Position numbers and translations under genes: made by a program | Shown: one piece after another, positions 45,901 through 53,874 of the stretch | Layout of the letters: each line of letters opens with the position of its first letter | How positions within the stretch are numbered: position 1 is the stretch's first letter | NCBI RefSeq assembly: GCF_042666505.1 | Contig: NZ_JBHTDN010000003.1 | Coordinates: 248,001 to 312,000 of the forward strand | Direction: 5' to 3' | Length of the DNA stretch: 64,000 nucleotides | DNA from: Parapedobacter sp042666505 | GTDB taxonomy: Bacteria > Bacteroidota > Bacteroidia > Sphingobacteriales > Sphingobacteriaceae | Notes under the pieces: generated by a model | The model's database searches: none | The model's input: only the letters and a program-made list of their open reading frames with translations | Told to the model about the DNA's origin: nothing

Positions 45901-46151
45901 ATAATGTGCAGCCCAGTACTTGGTGGCTGAACGACGGTGCGTTCGTGCGGCTGAAACAGGCGGAATTCGGATATACACTGCCGCAGCAACTGGCCGAAAA
46001 GATGTACATGAAAAATCTCCGGATTTACCTCAGTGGTTCTAACCTCTTCTTATTGAGTGGTTTCAAATTGTGGGATGTTGAAATGGGGGGCAATGGTTTG
46101 GGATATCCGCTCCAGCGCGTCTATAACCTGGGTGTTAATCTAACTTTTTAG
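42936..46151 (+). CDS. SusC/RagA-type TonB-dependent outer-membrane transporter
   Basis: The 1071-residue protein has a long, unusual signal region (KKKYLFLFLFLCSLLRS, then a second hydrophobic stretch ending near LYGAEH). A carboxypeptidase-regulatory-like domain follows (IKGIVVDSNQ...GTSVGTQTDKDG), then the plug with IRGVTSFG, PLILIDGVEL and the SusC signature ALYGARGANGVIFVTT, and a 22-strand-type barrel ending in an aromatic strand (NLGVNLTF). It lacks the STN signalling domain, unlike the second SusC here. It pairs with the SusD encoded 11 bp downstream to import an oligosaccharide or other ligand. Confidence 0.95.
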   Translation: MKKKYLFLFLFLCSLLRSTRVKWLFGFAVFWSLCCPTLYGAEHAAYQRQIKGIVVDSNQVALAGASVVIKGTSVGTQTDKDGAFAFPDISNEVVLVVSYTGYVTQEVPVTQSDLVIVLKEDQSELGEVVVVAFGTQKKTDMVGSVTSVKPSNLRVPSSNLTTALAGQAAGIIAYQRSGEPGQDNADFFIRGVTSFGTGKVDPLILIDGVELSITELARLRPDDIESFSIMKDATSTALYGARGANGVIFVTTKQGKESAASIFFRAESSLSAPTRNIELADPVTFMRLYNEAQYARNPFDEPLYSSEKIDMTAEGVSPVIFPAVDWRKALFKDQTINHRYNLNVSGGGKVARYYVAGSFAQDNGVLRVDPVNNFNNNIDLKSYTLRANVNINLTKSTELIVRLNGNFDDYTGPIQGGGEIYNTVIRTSPVDFLPYYPKDEEHQHVQHIMFGGVSGRAFLNPYADMVKGYKDYNRSLMMAQLELKQDLAFLTEGLTFRTMFNTNRISRFDIERAYKPFFYQLESYDKRTLDYSIGVFNETAGEEFLSFTLNPDLREQQSVFYMESALNYNRAFADRHNLSGMLVSIMRSGMNARAGSLQLSLPSRNFGVSGRATYAYDSRYFAEFNFGYNGSERFYEDKRFGFFPSFGVAWTVSNEQFWRPLKDKITNLRLRATYGLVGNDAIGSATDRFFYLSNVEMNAANRGFSFGRESGRTLTGIDITRYSNIDITWEKSYKTNLALELGLFNEITIQADYFRERRTKILMDRADIPSTMGLTAPVRANVGEAEGQGIDVSVDYAHSFSNGMWVQARGNFTYATNKYLTYEEPLYEKEWWKSRIGYPLSQQWGYIAERLFVDDNEVKNSPAQNFGTTNVAGDIKYKDVNGDGEITALDMVPIGYPTVPEIIYGGGFSFGFKGFDLSAFFQGSAYSSFWTGGTVYDAASGGYVTGPSNVQPFVGGKQIIKAFANSHYSPENPDLYALWPRLGTETQLNNVQPSTWWLNDGAFVRLKQAEFGYTLPQQLAEKMYMKNLRIYLSGSNLFLLSGFKLWDVEMGGNGLGYPLQRVYNLGVNLTF

Positions 46152-46162
46152 TACCGAAAGCA

Positions 46163-48061
46163 ATGAAGACCTTAAAGACAATTATATGTGGGTTGGTGAT
46201 GTGCCTGACCGTCTCCTGCCAGAAATACCTCGATATCGTCCCCGATAACGTCGCGACTGTGGAATATGCTTTCCGCATGCGTGTCACGGCGGAGAAGTAT
46301 TTGTTTACGTGTTATTCTTTTCTCCCTAAAATGGGAGATATGTACCAAAACCCCGGCATGTTCGGTGGCGACGAGCTATGGCTCTCAGCAGACAAAACCT
46401 GGTGGTCCAATTGGGTGGTTGCATTGGGCAACCAGAATGTAAACAATCCGGTGTTGGACTATTGGAACGGAGCGAATGCCGCAACAGCACTGTGGATGGG
46501 GATCAGTCAGTGCAATATTTTTCTGGAGAATATCCAGAAGGTGCCGGATATGGATGATCGCGAGAAAGCGCAATGGGCGGCAGAAGTGAAATTCCTGAAG
46601 GCATATTACCACTTTTTCCTGCTACGTATGTATGGGCCGATTCCGATCATTGACAAAAATCTGCCTATTTCCGCCTCGGGAGAAGAAGTACGTATTTCGC
46701 GTAAGCCCGTCGACGAGGTGTTTGATTACATTGTGAACCTGATCGACGAATTGGCACCGGATTTACCCAATGCGGTCCGCGATGAAAATTCGGAACTTGG
46801 CCGGATTACGAAACCTATTGCCCTGGGTATGAAAGCTAAAATACTGGTTTACGCCGCCAGCCCACTTTTCAATGGAAATGCGGATTACGAAGGCTTTGCC
46901 AACTCCGATGGTACGCCGTTGTTTAATACGGTTTACAGCGCACAAAAATGGGAAAAGGCAGCCGCAGCTTGTAAGGAGGCGATCGATTTGTGCCATTCAT
47001 TGGGCTACGACTTGTTCGATTTTGAAGGAAGTCAGCAAACCAGGAATATTTCGGAAGAAACACGGCTTCATCTGAATGCCAGAGGTACCCTTACCGAACG
47101 GTGGAACCCGGAAATTATCTGGGCCAACACCGGCAGCACTACCCGCGAGCTGCAGGTATGGGCTGCTCCGCGTGTGCTTGAAGCATCCCATATCGGAAAT
47201 CAGGAACCCAATGGCAGTATTGGTGTAACGATGAAAGTGGTCAATTTGTTCTACTCAAAGAACGGGGTGCCAATCGATGAGGATACTGAATTCGGTTACG
47301 CGGAGCGCTTTGCATTACGGACAAGTACCGCGGAGGACAAATACCGGATCAAGGAGGGGTATACCACATCCCGGCTCAACTTCGACCGCGAACCCCGCTT
47401 CTACGGAACGTTGGGATTTGATGGTGGCGTTTGGTATGGCCAGGGGCGTTTTGACGATGAAGACCCTTATTACCTTCAGATCAAGAAAGAACAGATCGGG
47501 GGTAAGGTACAGGTAGGATGGCATTCCGTAACGGGCTATTATGCAAAAAAATGGATCAATTATACCAATACCTCGGTAAATACCGGAACGTACACTACGG
47601 TCAATTGGCCATGGGTCATGCTGCGATTGGGCGACCTCTACTTGCTTTATGCCGAAGCGTTGAACGAATTGAATGGCTCGAATGACGAGAGTATTCGTTT
47701 TCTGGACCTGATCCGGGCTAAAGCCGGATTGGAGGGCGTGGTTGAATCCTGGACAGCGCATTCCCGGAACCCGAATAAGTACACGACTGCCGAGGGGTTG
47801 CAGGAAATCATTCGCCATGAGCGGGGTATCGAACTGGCATTAGAGGGCGAACGTTTCTGGGACTTGCGTAGGTGGAAAACCGCGCCGGAAGAATTGAATC
47901 AGCCGATATCTGGGTGGGACGTCGACCAGGTTACGGCGGAGGCCTATTACCGGGAGCGGGTGCTGTATAACCAGACTTTTGCGCTAAAGGATTATTTCTG
48001 GCCGCTTCGGGAAAACGACTTGATCGTGAATAAAAATTTGCTCCAAAATCCGGGATGGTAA
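46163..48061 (+). CDS. SusD/RagB-type surface glycan-binding lipoprotein
   Basis: The 632-residue protein has a lipoprotein signal (ICGLVMCLTVSCQKYLD). The SusD helical fold is shown by AEVKFLKAYYHFFLLRMYGPIP in the TPR region and by the C-terminal RHERGIELALEGERFWDLRRWK that closes the family. It forms the lid on the SusC barrel. It is larger than average, with a long middle insertion (WYGQGRFDDEDPYY) that probably shapes ligand binding. Confidence 0.95.
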   Translation: MKTLKTIICGLVMCLTVSCQKYLDIVPDNVATVEYAFRMRVTAEKYLFTCYSFLPKMGDMYQNPGMFGGDELWLSADKTWWSNWVVALGNQNVNNPVLDYWNGANAATALWMGISQCNIFLENIQKVPDMDDREKAQWAAEVKFLKAYYHFFLLRMYGPIPIIDKNLPISASGEEVRISRKPVDEVFDYIVNLIDELAPDLPNAVRDENSELGRITKPIALGMKAKILVYAASPLFNGNADYEGFANSDGTPLFNTVYSAQKWEKAAAACKEAIDLCHSLGYDLFDFEGSQQTRNISEETRLHLNARGTLTERWNPEIIWANTGSTTRELQVWAAPRVLEASHIGNQEPNGSIGVTMKVVNLFYSKNGVPIDEDTEFGYAERFALRTSTAEDKYRIKEGYTTSRLNFDREPRFYGTLGFDGGVWYGQGRFDDEDPYYLQIKKEQIGGKVQVGWHSVTGYYAKKWINYTNTSVNTGTYTTVNWPWVMLRLGDLYLLYAEALNELNGSNDESIRFLDLIRAKAGLEGVVESWTAHSRNPNKYTTAEGLQEIIRHERGIELALEGERFWDLRRWKTAPEELNQPISGWDVDQVTAEAYYRERVLYNQTFALKDYFWPLRENDLIVNKNLLQNPGW

Positions 48062-48093
48062 CTAGTTATATGAGACTTAAAAAAGATATTTCA

Positions 48094-49287
48094 ATGAAGA
48101 AGAAACAATTTGTCTCGGTCTTTATTGCTTTCGTAATGGTGCTGGCGGGATGCAAAGACAACGAGATGGGACCGTTGGTTACAAATGGTGATAAGCCCGG
48201 CGCCATCTCCAATGTGCGGGTTGAAAATATAGCAGGTGGCGCTAAGATCACCTATACATTGCCATCCGACGAAGATGTGTTATATGTCCTCGCCGAATAT
48301 CCTTCCACGGCTGGTGGAACGCGAATTACCAAAGCTTCCTCGTATACAAATTACGTGGTACTTGACGGATTTGCAGATACGCAACCGCGTGAAGTTACGT
48401 TGTATGTTGTCAACCGTTCGGAAAATCGCTCGGAACCGGTTTCGGTCGCCATCCAGCCGTTAAAAGCCAACCTGCACTTCGTGTTCGAATCGCTACAGGT
48501 ACGGGAAACGTTCGGAGGAGTCAACGCAACCTTTACCAATGAAAAGGAAGGCGAATACATCTTCTATACGATGACGAAGGATGAAGGAGGTAGCTGGGAA
48601 CCTTACGACCGTTTGTATACGAATTCCAAAAACCGCGATTATTCCGTTAGGGGGCTAGCTTCGGAACCGACTGATTTTGCCTTCTACTTTACGGATAAGT
48701 GGCAAAATTCTTCCGATACACTCTTTGCCAGCTTGACTCCGTTGTTCGAAACCCAGCTTGACAAAGCGTTGTGGAAACATCATCCCCTGCCAAACGATAC
48801 GTATATACCGGAGTTTGACTCTTGGCGGATCCAAAATCTGTGGGATGGAACGACCGCCAACATTTTTTATGTGAAGCCCAATTTGGAAGGCTTGGTACTG
48901 CCCAATTGGTTTACCATCGATCTGGGCCAGGAAGCTAAGTTTAGCCGAATCCGTGTGAATCAGCTTTCACACCACGACTCTTGGATGTTCGCCTCCGGGG
49001 CACCGCGTGTATTTGAAATTTATGGCAGCAACGATCCGCCTTCCGACGGCAGTTGGAATAATTGGACATTGTTGTCGACCTATGAGTCGCAAAAACCGTC
49101 AGGTTCGCCACTTGGCTCGCCGTTGTCGAATGAAGACCGTGCGGTTGCGATCGCAGGCGAAGATTTTACATTCCCGATCGAGATCGGGTCCTACCGGTAC
49201 ATCCGTTTCAAAACAAACCGTACGTATGGGGGAAATACCAATGTGATGATCTCCGAATTGACGTTTTGGGGTCAACCGATGAATTAA
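48094..49287 (+). CDS. Glycan-binding lipoprotein, DUF4959/DUF5126/DUF5000 type
   Basis: The ATG at 48094 gives 397 residues and a neat lipobox (VMVLAGC); earlier in-frame codons overlap the SusD stop. It reads as two Ig-like domains (about 25-210), then a C-terminal F5/8 type C-like discoidin domain with LPNWFTIDLG, FSRIRVNQLSH, PRVFEIYGSN and YRYIRFKTN. This order is common for surface accessory proteins beside SusC/SusD. The C-terminal domain is closely related to that of the next gene. Confidence 0.85.
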   Translation: MKKKQFVSVFIAFVMVLAGCKDNEMGPLVTNGDKPGAISNVRVENIAGGAKITYTLPSDEDVLYVLAEYPSTAGGTRITKASSYTNYVVLDGFADTQPREVTLYVVNRSENRSEPVSVAIQPLKANLHFVFESLQVRETFGGVNATFTNEKEGEYIFYTMTKDEGGSWEPYDRLYTNSKNRDYSVRGLASEPTDFAFYFTDKWQNSSDTLFASLTPLFETQLDKALWKHHPLPNDTYIPEFDSWRIQNLWDGTTANIFYVKPNLEGLVLPNWFTIDLGQEAKFSRIRVNQLSHHDSWMFASGAPRVFEIYGSNDPPSDGSWNNWTLLSTYESQKPSGSPLGSPLSNEDRAVAIAGEDFTFPIEIGSYRYIRFKTNRTYGGNTNVMISELTFWGQPMN

Positions 49288-49321
49288 CTAACTAGGTGCT
49301 GAAAAATTTAAAAATACAACA

Positions 49322-50554
49322 ATGATAGCCAATCAAAGACCATTTTATCAATTCGGTCTTCCCTTTATTTTTCTGTTGGTAATGGTTAGCTGCAAGCGTA
49401 TGGACGATCCATACCGCGAGTTCATCACCGGCGGGGAGACCATTTATGTCGGCAAGGCCGACTCCTTGGTGGCCTATGGCGGCAAACATCGCGTACTCGT
49501 TTCCTGGCTGCTTATTTCAGATCCCAAAGTGACCGGATATAAGCTGTACTGGAATAACGGCCGGGACTCCCTGAAGGGGAATGTCACCAAAACGGACGGC
49601 ATAGATACCATCCGTTTGGAAGTTGGGGATCTTGCGGAGGGTACGCACCATTTCGATGTATATCTTTATGATCATTATGGCAATTCATCCATAAAAGCGT
49701 CCGTGGCAGGTAAGGTATATGGGGAGCGATATGAACGCTCATTGCTCAATCGGGCATACCGGAGTATACGGCGAGTTGGCGACCATCTGGAAATTCGTTG
49801 GATGCCGGCCGATGGGACGATGACCCAGGTAGAGGTAAGCTACATCGGGAACGATGAAAAGTTGGTGAAGCACATTGTCCCTGCGCGACGGGAGGTGGAC
49901 ACGCTGTTTCAATTTCCCCGCAATGGTAAATTGAGTTATAAAACAGCTTTCTTGCCGGAAGCGGGCGCGCTGGATACGTTTTATACCGACGAAGAAACGT
50001 ATCAGGAGGTATTAACAGAGGGCATACTAGACAAAGCCTCATTCGCCCATTTGCCATTGCCGACCGATAGTTACCAACCGGAATTTGATGTATGGGCCAT
50101 CAAAAACCTGTGGGATAATCAGATTAACAGTCCCAACTTTTTTTACATGAACCCCAACATGGCGGGCCTGACGATTCCCAACTGGTTTACATTGGATCTG
50201 GGTTACGCAAGTAGGCTTACAAAAATCAAAGTCAATTCCTTATCGCACGATGCCTACTGGATGTTTAATGTGGGCGCCCCCAGGTCTTTCGAAATCTATG
50301 GAAGCAATGCCCCGGCAGCAGATGGCAGTTGGGATAGCTGGACGTTACTGGGAACGTTTGAATCAGTCAAGCCTTCTGGTCTTCCTGTAGGGCAGGTCTC
50401 CGATGCGGATCGCGCAGTGGCCGTAGAAGGGGAAACGTTTAATTTGCCATCAACGGATCAGTTTTATAGGTATGTGCGTTTCAAGACCAACGCCACGTGG
50501 GGCGGGAACCTGAATGTGATGATTGCAGAGCTGACATTCTGGGGGTATCAATAA
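49322..50554 (+). CDS. Glycan-binding lipoprotein, DUF4998/DUF5000 type
   Basis: The 410-residue lipoprotein (lipobox-like FLLVMVSC) has two fibronectin-like segments of the DUF4998 type (VSWLLISDPKVTGYKLYWN, EIRWMPADGTM). They are followed by the same F5/8 type C-like domain as the previous gene (IPNWFTLDLG, LTKIKVNSLSH, PRSFEIYGSN, YRYVRFKTN). The two C-terminal domains align through about 150 residues, so one arose by duplication, while the N-terminal parts are unrelated. Probable role: surface glycan capture. Confidence 0.85.
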   Translation: MIANQRPFYQFGLPFIFLLVMVSCKRMDDPYREFITGGETIYVGKADSLVAYGGKHRVLVSWLLISDPKVTGYKLYWNNGRDSLKGNVTKTDGIDTIRLEVGDLAEGTHHFDVYLYDHYGNSSIKASVAGKVYGERYERSLLNRAYRSIRRVGDHLEIRWMPADGTMTQVEVSYIGNDEKLVKHIVPARREVDTLFQFPRNGKLSYKTAFLPEAGALDTFYTDEETYQEVLTEGILDKASFAHLPLPTDSYQPEFDVWAIKNLWDNQINSPNFFYMNPNMAGLTIPNWFTLDLGYASRLTKIKVNSLSHDAYWMFNVGAPRSFEIYGSNAPAADGSWDSWTLLGTFESVKPSGLPVGQVSDADRAVAVEGETFNLPSTDQFYRYVRFKTNATWGGNLNVMIAELTFWGYQ

Positions 50555-50600
50555 TTCACAAATTTGATCAATTCCGTTTCGGACTCAATATGAACAATCC

Positions 50601-52067
50601 ATGAATGCTATGTATTTTTTTATCGCGTGTTTGCTGGCTGTGACTCCTTCCTGCAACAAGAATGCCGCAAAAACGGGAGACGAACCGCCTACCTATGCGG
50701 TGCCTCCCGAGAAATTGGCCGCTATTCAGGCAGACGATGTCACGATTCAGGTTGATCCTTCTTTTGCTTATTACCAAAATCGCTCCGCAGCGAGCATCGC
50801 CGAAGAGATTCAGCTAGCCGGTTTCAAAGCGGTACACTATTTCGTTGTCAACGAAAACCAGGTAAATGGTGAACTGATCGACGCTTTTCACGAAAGAGGT
50901 ATGCGGGTCTGGCTGCTCACCTTGGGAAATGGCACGTATTCCACCGCCGATTATCCAGCGGGATGGGAGCAGTGGAAAATGGGGCTAAGCAAACGCGAAA
51001 ATGGCGTAGACGGCTTTACCTTTTTGTCGCCGTTCAATAGCGATTTCGTGGCCTGGAAAAAAGAAAGGCTGGTCAAACTGATGACGGACCATCCATTCGA
51101 TGGCCTTGAATTGGCGGAATCCTATTTCCCGGAATGGGACGCCATTGCAAAAGGTACGTATGGCGATGTGGGGCCGAATGCAAAAAAGGCGTTCAAAGCG
51201 GAATACGGATTGGAAATGCCCGACTTTTCGGATCCCGCTGCAGCTAATTATTACACCAAGCAGCCTGAGATTTATCAACAATGGATCGCATTCCGTGTTG
51301 ATGCAGTCAACCGCTTTTTAAATGAGTTGATCAATGGGCCGGGGGGAATACGTGAAGCGCGACCGGATGCGCTGATTGCTACCTGGAGTCTGGCGATTGA
51401 TGCGGGCCCCCAATCTCTGGAAAAGCTGAAAGAGGATCAAGGGCTGGATGCAGCGGCCATGGTGAGTTTGGTAAAGCCCGATGTGCACTATTTCCAGACC
51501 CACTGGCCGGATTGGGTAAAACCGGAAACACAGCTGCCCCCCGACTACATGCGGTACTACCAACCGTTTGTAGACCAGCTTAAGCAGGTACACCCCCACG
51601 TGCCGATCGGCATCCAGGCCGATATCGGATCTGCGAAGAATATGGTGAAGTCAGCGTACTGGGTAAAGCAATTCGACAAGGCGGCAGCGCAAAACGGATA
51701 TACCACCTGGACAAGTTACGAATACCACCTTGGCGGGTATATCTTTACGGAAAAGCCACAGCCCATGAAAGCGATCCGGAACGGTACACGTTCGGTAACG
51801 GTCTCGTTTAATAAGCGAATCGACGAGAATTCGGCGAAGGAAAAGTCGAACTACCGGTTCACGGTACATGGAAATCCCGTGGCCGTGGACCTGGCGGAAA
51901 TTGAGGTGGATGGTAATCGGATTACACTGGGGGCAGATAACTGGCCTTCCGAAGCGTTCGAAATCGGATTTAGCCGCATCCAGGATACACCGGACCTGTG
52001 GTTTCACAAAGGTTTTCCGGCGAATACGGTAAACGAAAATAGCAGAATAACGGTAAATATTTTGTAA
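50601..52067 (+). CDS. Lipoprotein with TIM-barrel, glycoside-hydrolase-like fold
   Basis: The 488-residue protein has a short signal with lipobox near TPSCNK. The barrel-like order of strands is visible (GFKAVHYFVVNE, MRVWLLTLGNG, FDGLELAESYFPEWD, ALIATWSLAIDAG, VHYFQTHWPDW, IGIQADIG, YTTWTSYEYHLGGY). The acidic pair in LELAES and the Glu in SYEYH are candidate catalytic residues. A C-terminal Ig-like segment follows (TVSFNKRIDENSA). I cannot assign a GH family. The context suggests trimming of the imported glycan or glycoconjugate. Confidence 0.6.
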   Translation: MNAMYFFIACLLAVTPSCNKNAAKTGDEPPTYAVPPEKLAAIQADDVTIQVDPSFAYYQNRSAASIAEEIQLAGFKAVHYFVVNENQVNGELIDAFHERGMRVWLLTLGNGTYSTADYPAGWEQWKMGLSKRENGVDGFTFLSPFNSDFVAWKKERLVKLMTDHPFDGLELAESYFPEWDAIAKGTYGDVGPNAKKAFKAEYGLEMPDFSDPAAANYYTKQPEIYQQWIAFRVDAVNRFLNELINGPGGIREARPDALIATWSLAIDAGPQSLEKLKEDQGLDAAAMVSLVKPDVHYFQTHWPDWVKPETQLPPDYMRYYQPFVDQLKQVHPHVPIGIQADIGSAKNMVKSAYWVKQFDKAAAQNGYTTWTSYEYHLGGYIFTEKPQPMKAIRNGTRSVTVSFNKRIDENSAKEKSNYRFTVHGNPVAVDLAEIEVDGNRITLGADNWPSEAFEIGFSRIQDTPDLWFHKGFPANTVNENSRITVNIL

Positions 52068-52078
52068 ATCGACAGGCT

Positions 52079-53779
52079 ATGGAAAGACGGAAATTCATCC
52101 AAATGGTATCTGCGGGGGGCGCGCTGCTCTCCGGTTCGGGTATTCCCCTATGGGCTACAGCGTCGGCAAATCGGAAGAAATCCCGTTTCGAAGTCACCGC
52201 CGACGTTGTGGTAGCTGGCGGCGGGCTGGGTGGTTTTGCGGCGACGTTGGCCATGCTGAAAAGCGGACTCAAAGTTGTCCTGACGGAGGAAACCGACTGG
52301 ATAGGCGGACAGATCACCCAGCAAGGGGTGCCGCCTGATGAACACCAGTGGATTGAGACGCATGGAGCACCGCAAAGTTATCGGGATTTCCGGACGGCTG
52401 TACGTGACTATTATCGGCAACATTATCCCTTAAAAGATGAGGCAAAGGCAAATGCGTATTTAAATCCGGGGAATGGTTCCGTTTCGCGACTTTGTCACGA
52501 GCCGCGTGTCGCGTTATCCATAATGGAAAGTTTGCTTGCTCCCTATGTGAGCTCCGGACAGTTGACGCTGCTGCTCCGTTGCCGGATTTCCGGTGCGGAT
52601 ATGCAGGGGGATCGGATCCGGGCATTGACGGGAAATTCTCCGCACTTTCAGGAAGACGTGATCCTAAATGCTCGCTTTTTTGTCGACGCAACCGAATTAG
52701 GCGATTTACTGCCGCTTTCGCGCACGGAATATGTAACGGGGACGGAATCGCGCAACGAGACAGGTGAATTGCATGCCCCCTTGGAAGGCAATCCGCAAAA
52801 CAACCAAGCATTTACCATGTGTTTGGCAATGGACTATGAACCGGATGCCGATCACACAATCCCCAAACCCCCGATGTATGACCATTGGCGCAATTACATC
52901 CCAAAGCTTTCCCCTCCTTGGCCCGGACGGCTATTGGATCTTCATTATGCCAACCCCAAGACACTACAACCCAAAAAATTAGCTTTTGATCCCAACGGAA
53001 CGAACACTGGGTCGTTGCTGAATCTATGGAATTACCGTAGGATTATTGATCACCGGCAGTTTGGCGACGGTTTTTACCAAGGCGGTATTTCCATTATGAA
53101 CTGGCCCCAAAACGATTACATGGAAGGGAACCTGATCGACGTTTCGAATGATGCGTTTCAACACCATGTAGACCGCGCAAAACAACTCAGCTTGTCGATG
53201 TTTTACTGGTTGCAGACGGAGGCACCCACGCCGGAAGGTAAGCCCGGATGGAAAGGTTTACGATTGCGGGGGGATGTCCTTGGAACCCACGATGGACTGG
53301 CAAAATATCCGTATATCCGCGAGTCACGGCGCATTAAAGCGAAGTTTACGGTTCTGGAAGAGCATGTGGGCGCCGAGCAGCGCAAAATGGTTACCGGCAA
53401 GGACGAAAAGTTGGCCGCCGATTTTTTTGACAGTGTGGGCATCGGATATTATCATATCGATCTGCATCCGTCTAACCTGGGGAATAACTACATCGATTTC
53501 TCGTCGCTGCCTTTCCAGATCCCGTTGGGCGCCTTGCTCCCCGAGCGCGTAGAAAACCTCCTCCCTGCAAACAAGAATATTGGCACAACCCACATCACAA
53601 ACGGCTGCTACCGTTTGCATCCGGTAGAATGGAGTATCGGCGAAGCTGTTGGGCTGCTGATAGTTTTTTCCGACGCGAAGCAAACGATACCAGCCCATGT
53701 TTGGGAAAACCGGCAGATGCTGGCAGAATTTCAAACGTTCATACGGAAACACGGCATCGATACGCATTGGCCATCTTAA
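52079..53779 (+). CDS. Tat-exported FAD-dependent oxidoreductase
   Basis: The 566-residue protein starts with a twin-arginine signal (ERRKFIQMVSAGGALL). The FAD-binding motif is DVVVAGGGLGGFAATLAM, a GxGxxG-like GGGLGG, followed by a Glu-rich strand end (VVLTEETDWIGGQ). The GGQ and later DATELGD are typical of the FAD_oxidored group. It would oxidise a sugar-derived or other substrate in the periplasm. Substrate unknown. Confidence 0.82.
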   Translation: MERRKFIQMVSAGGALLSGSGIPLWATASANRKKSRFEVTADVVVAGGGLGGFAATLAMLKSGLKVVLTEETDWIGGQITQQGVPPDEHQWIETHGAPQSYRDFRTAVRDYYRQHYPLKDEAKANAYLNPGNGSVSRLCHEPRVALSIMESLLAPYVSSGQLTLLLRCRISGADMQGDRIRALTGNSPHFQEDVILNARFFVDATELGDLLPLSRTEYVTGTESRNETGELHAPLEGNPQNNQAFTMCLAMDYEPDADHTIPKPPMYDHWRNYIPKLSPPWPGRLLDLHYANPKTLQPKKLAFDPNGTNTGSLLNLWNYRRIIDHRQFGDGFYQGGISIMNWPQNDYMEGNLIDVSNDAFQHHVDRAKQLSLSMFYWLQTEAPTPEGKPGWKGLRLRGDVLGTHDGLAKYPYIRESRRIKAKFTVLEEHVGAEQRKMVTGKDEKLAADFFDSVGIGYYHIDLHPSNLGNNYIDFSSLPFQIPLGALLPERVENLLPANKNIGTTHITNGCYRLHPVEWSIGEAVGLLIVFSDAKQTIPAHVWENRQMLAEFQTFIRKHGIDTHWPS

Positions 53780-53785
53780 ACTGTA

Positions 53786-53874
53786 ATTGCTATACACTTG
53801 AAATCCAGAACCCGCACCCTGATTATGAATTGCAATCGCTTACTTTTGTGTCATATGGTAATGAAATTCAATAA
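53786..53874 (+). pseudogene. Leftover C-terminus of a second ADP-ribosylglycohydrolase-like gene
   Basis: In one frame, just after the flavoprotein stop, the DNA encodes YTLEIQNPHPDYELQSLTF, then VSYGNEIQ and a stop at 53872-53874. This matches the last residues of the next gene (HRVEIKILSPHPQYELHAV, then DCLIYDSPK): the EI, PHP-x-YEL and Y-x(D/N) positions coincide. No body of such a gene precedes it. The simplest reading is a deleted tandem paralogue whose last ~26 codons survive. Confidence 0.6.
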
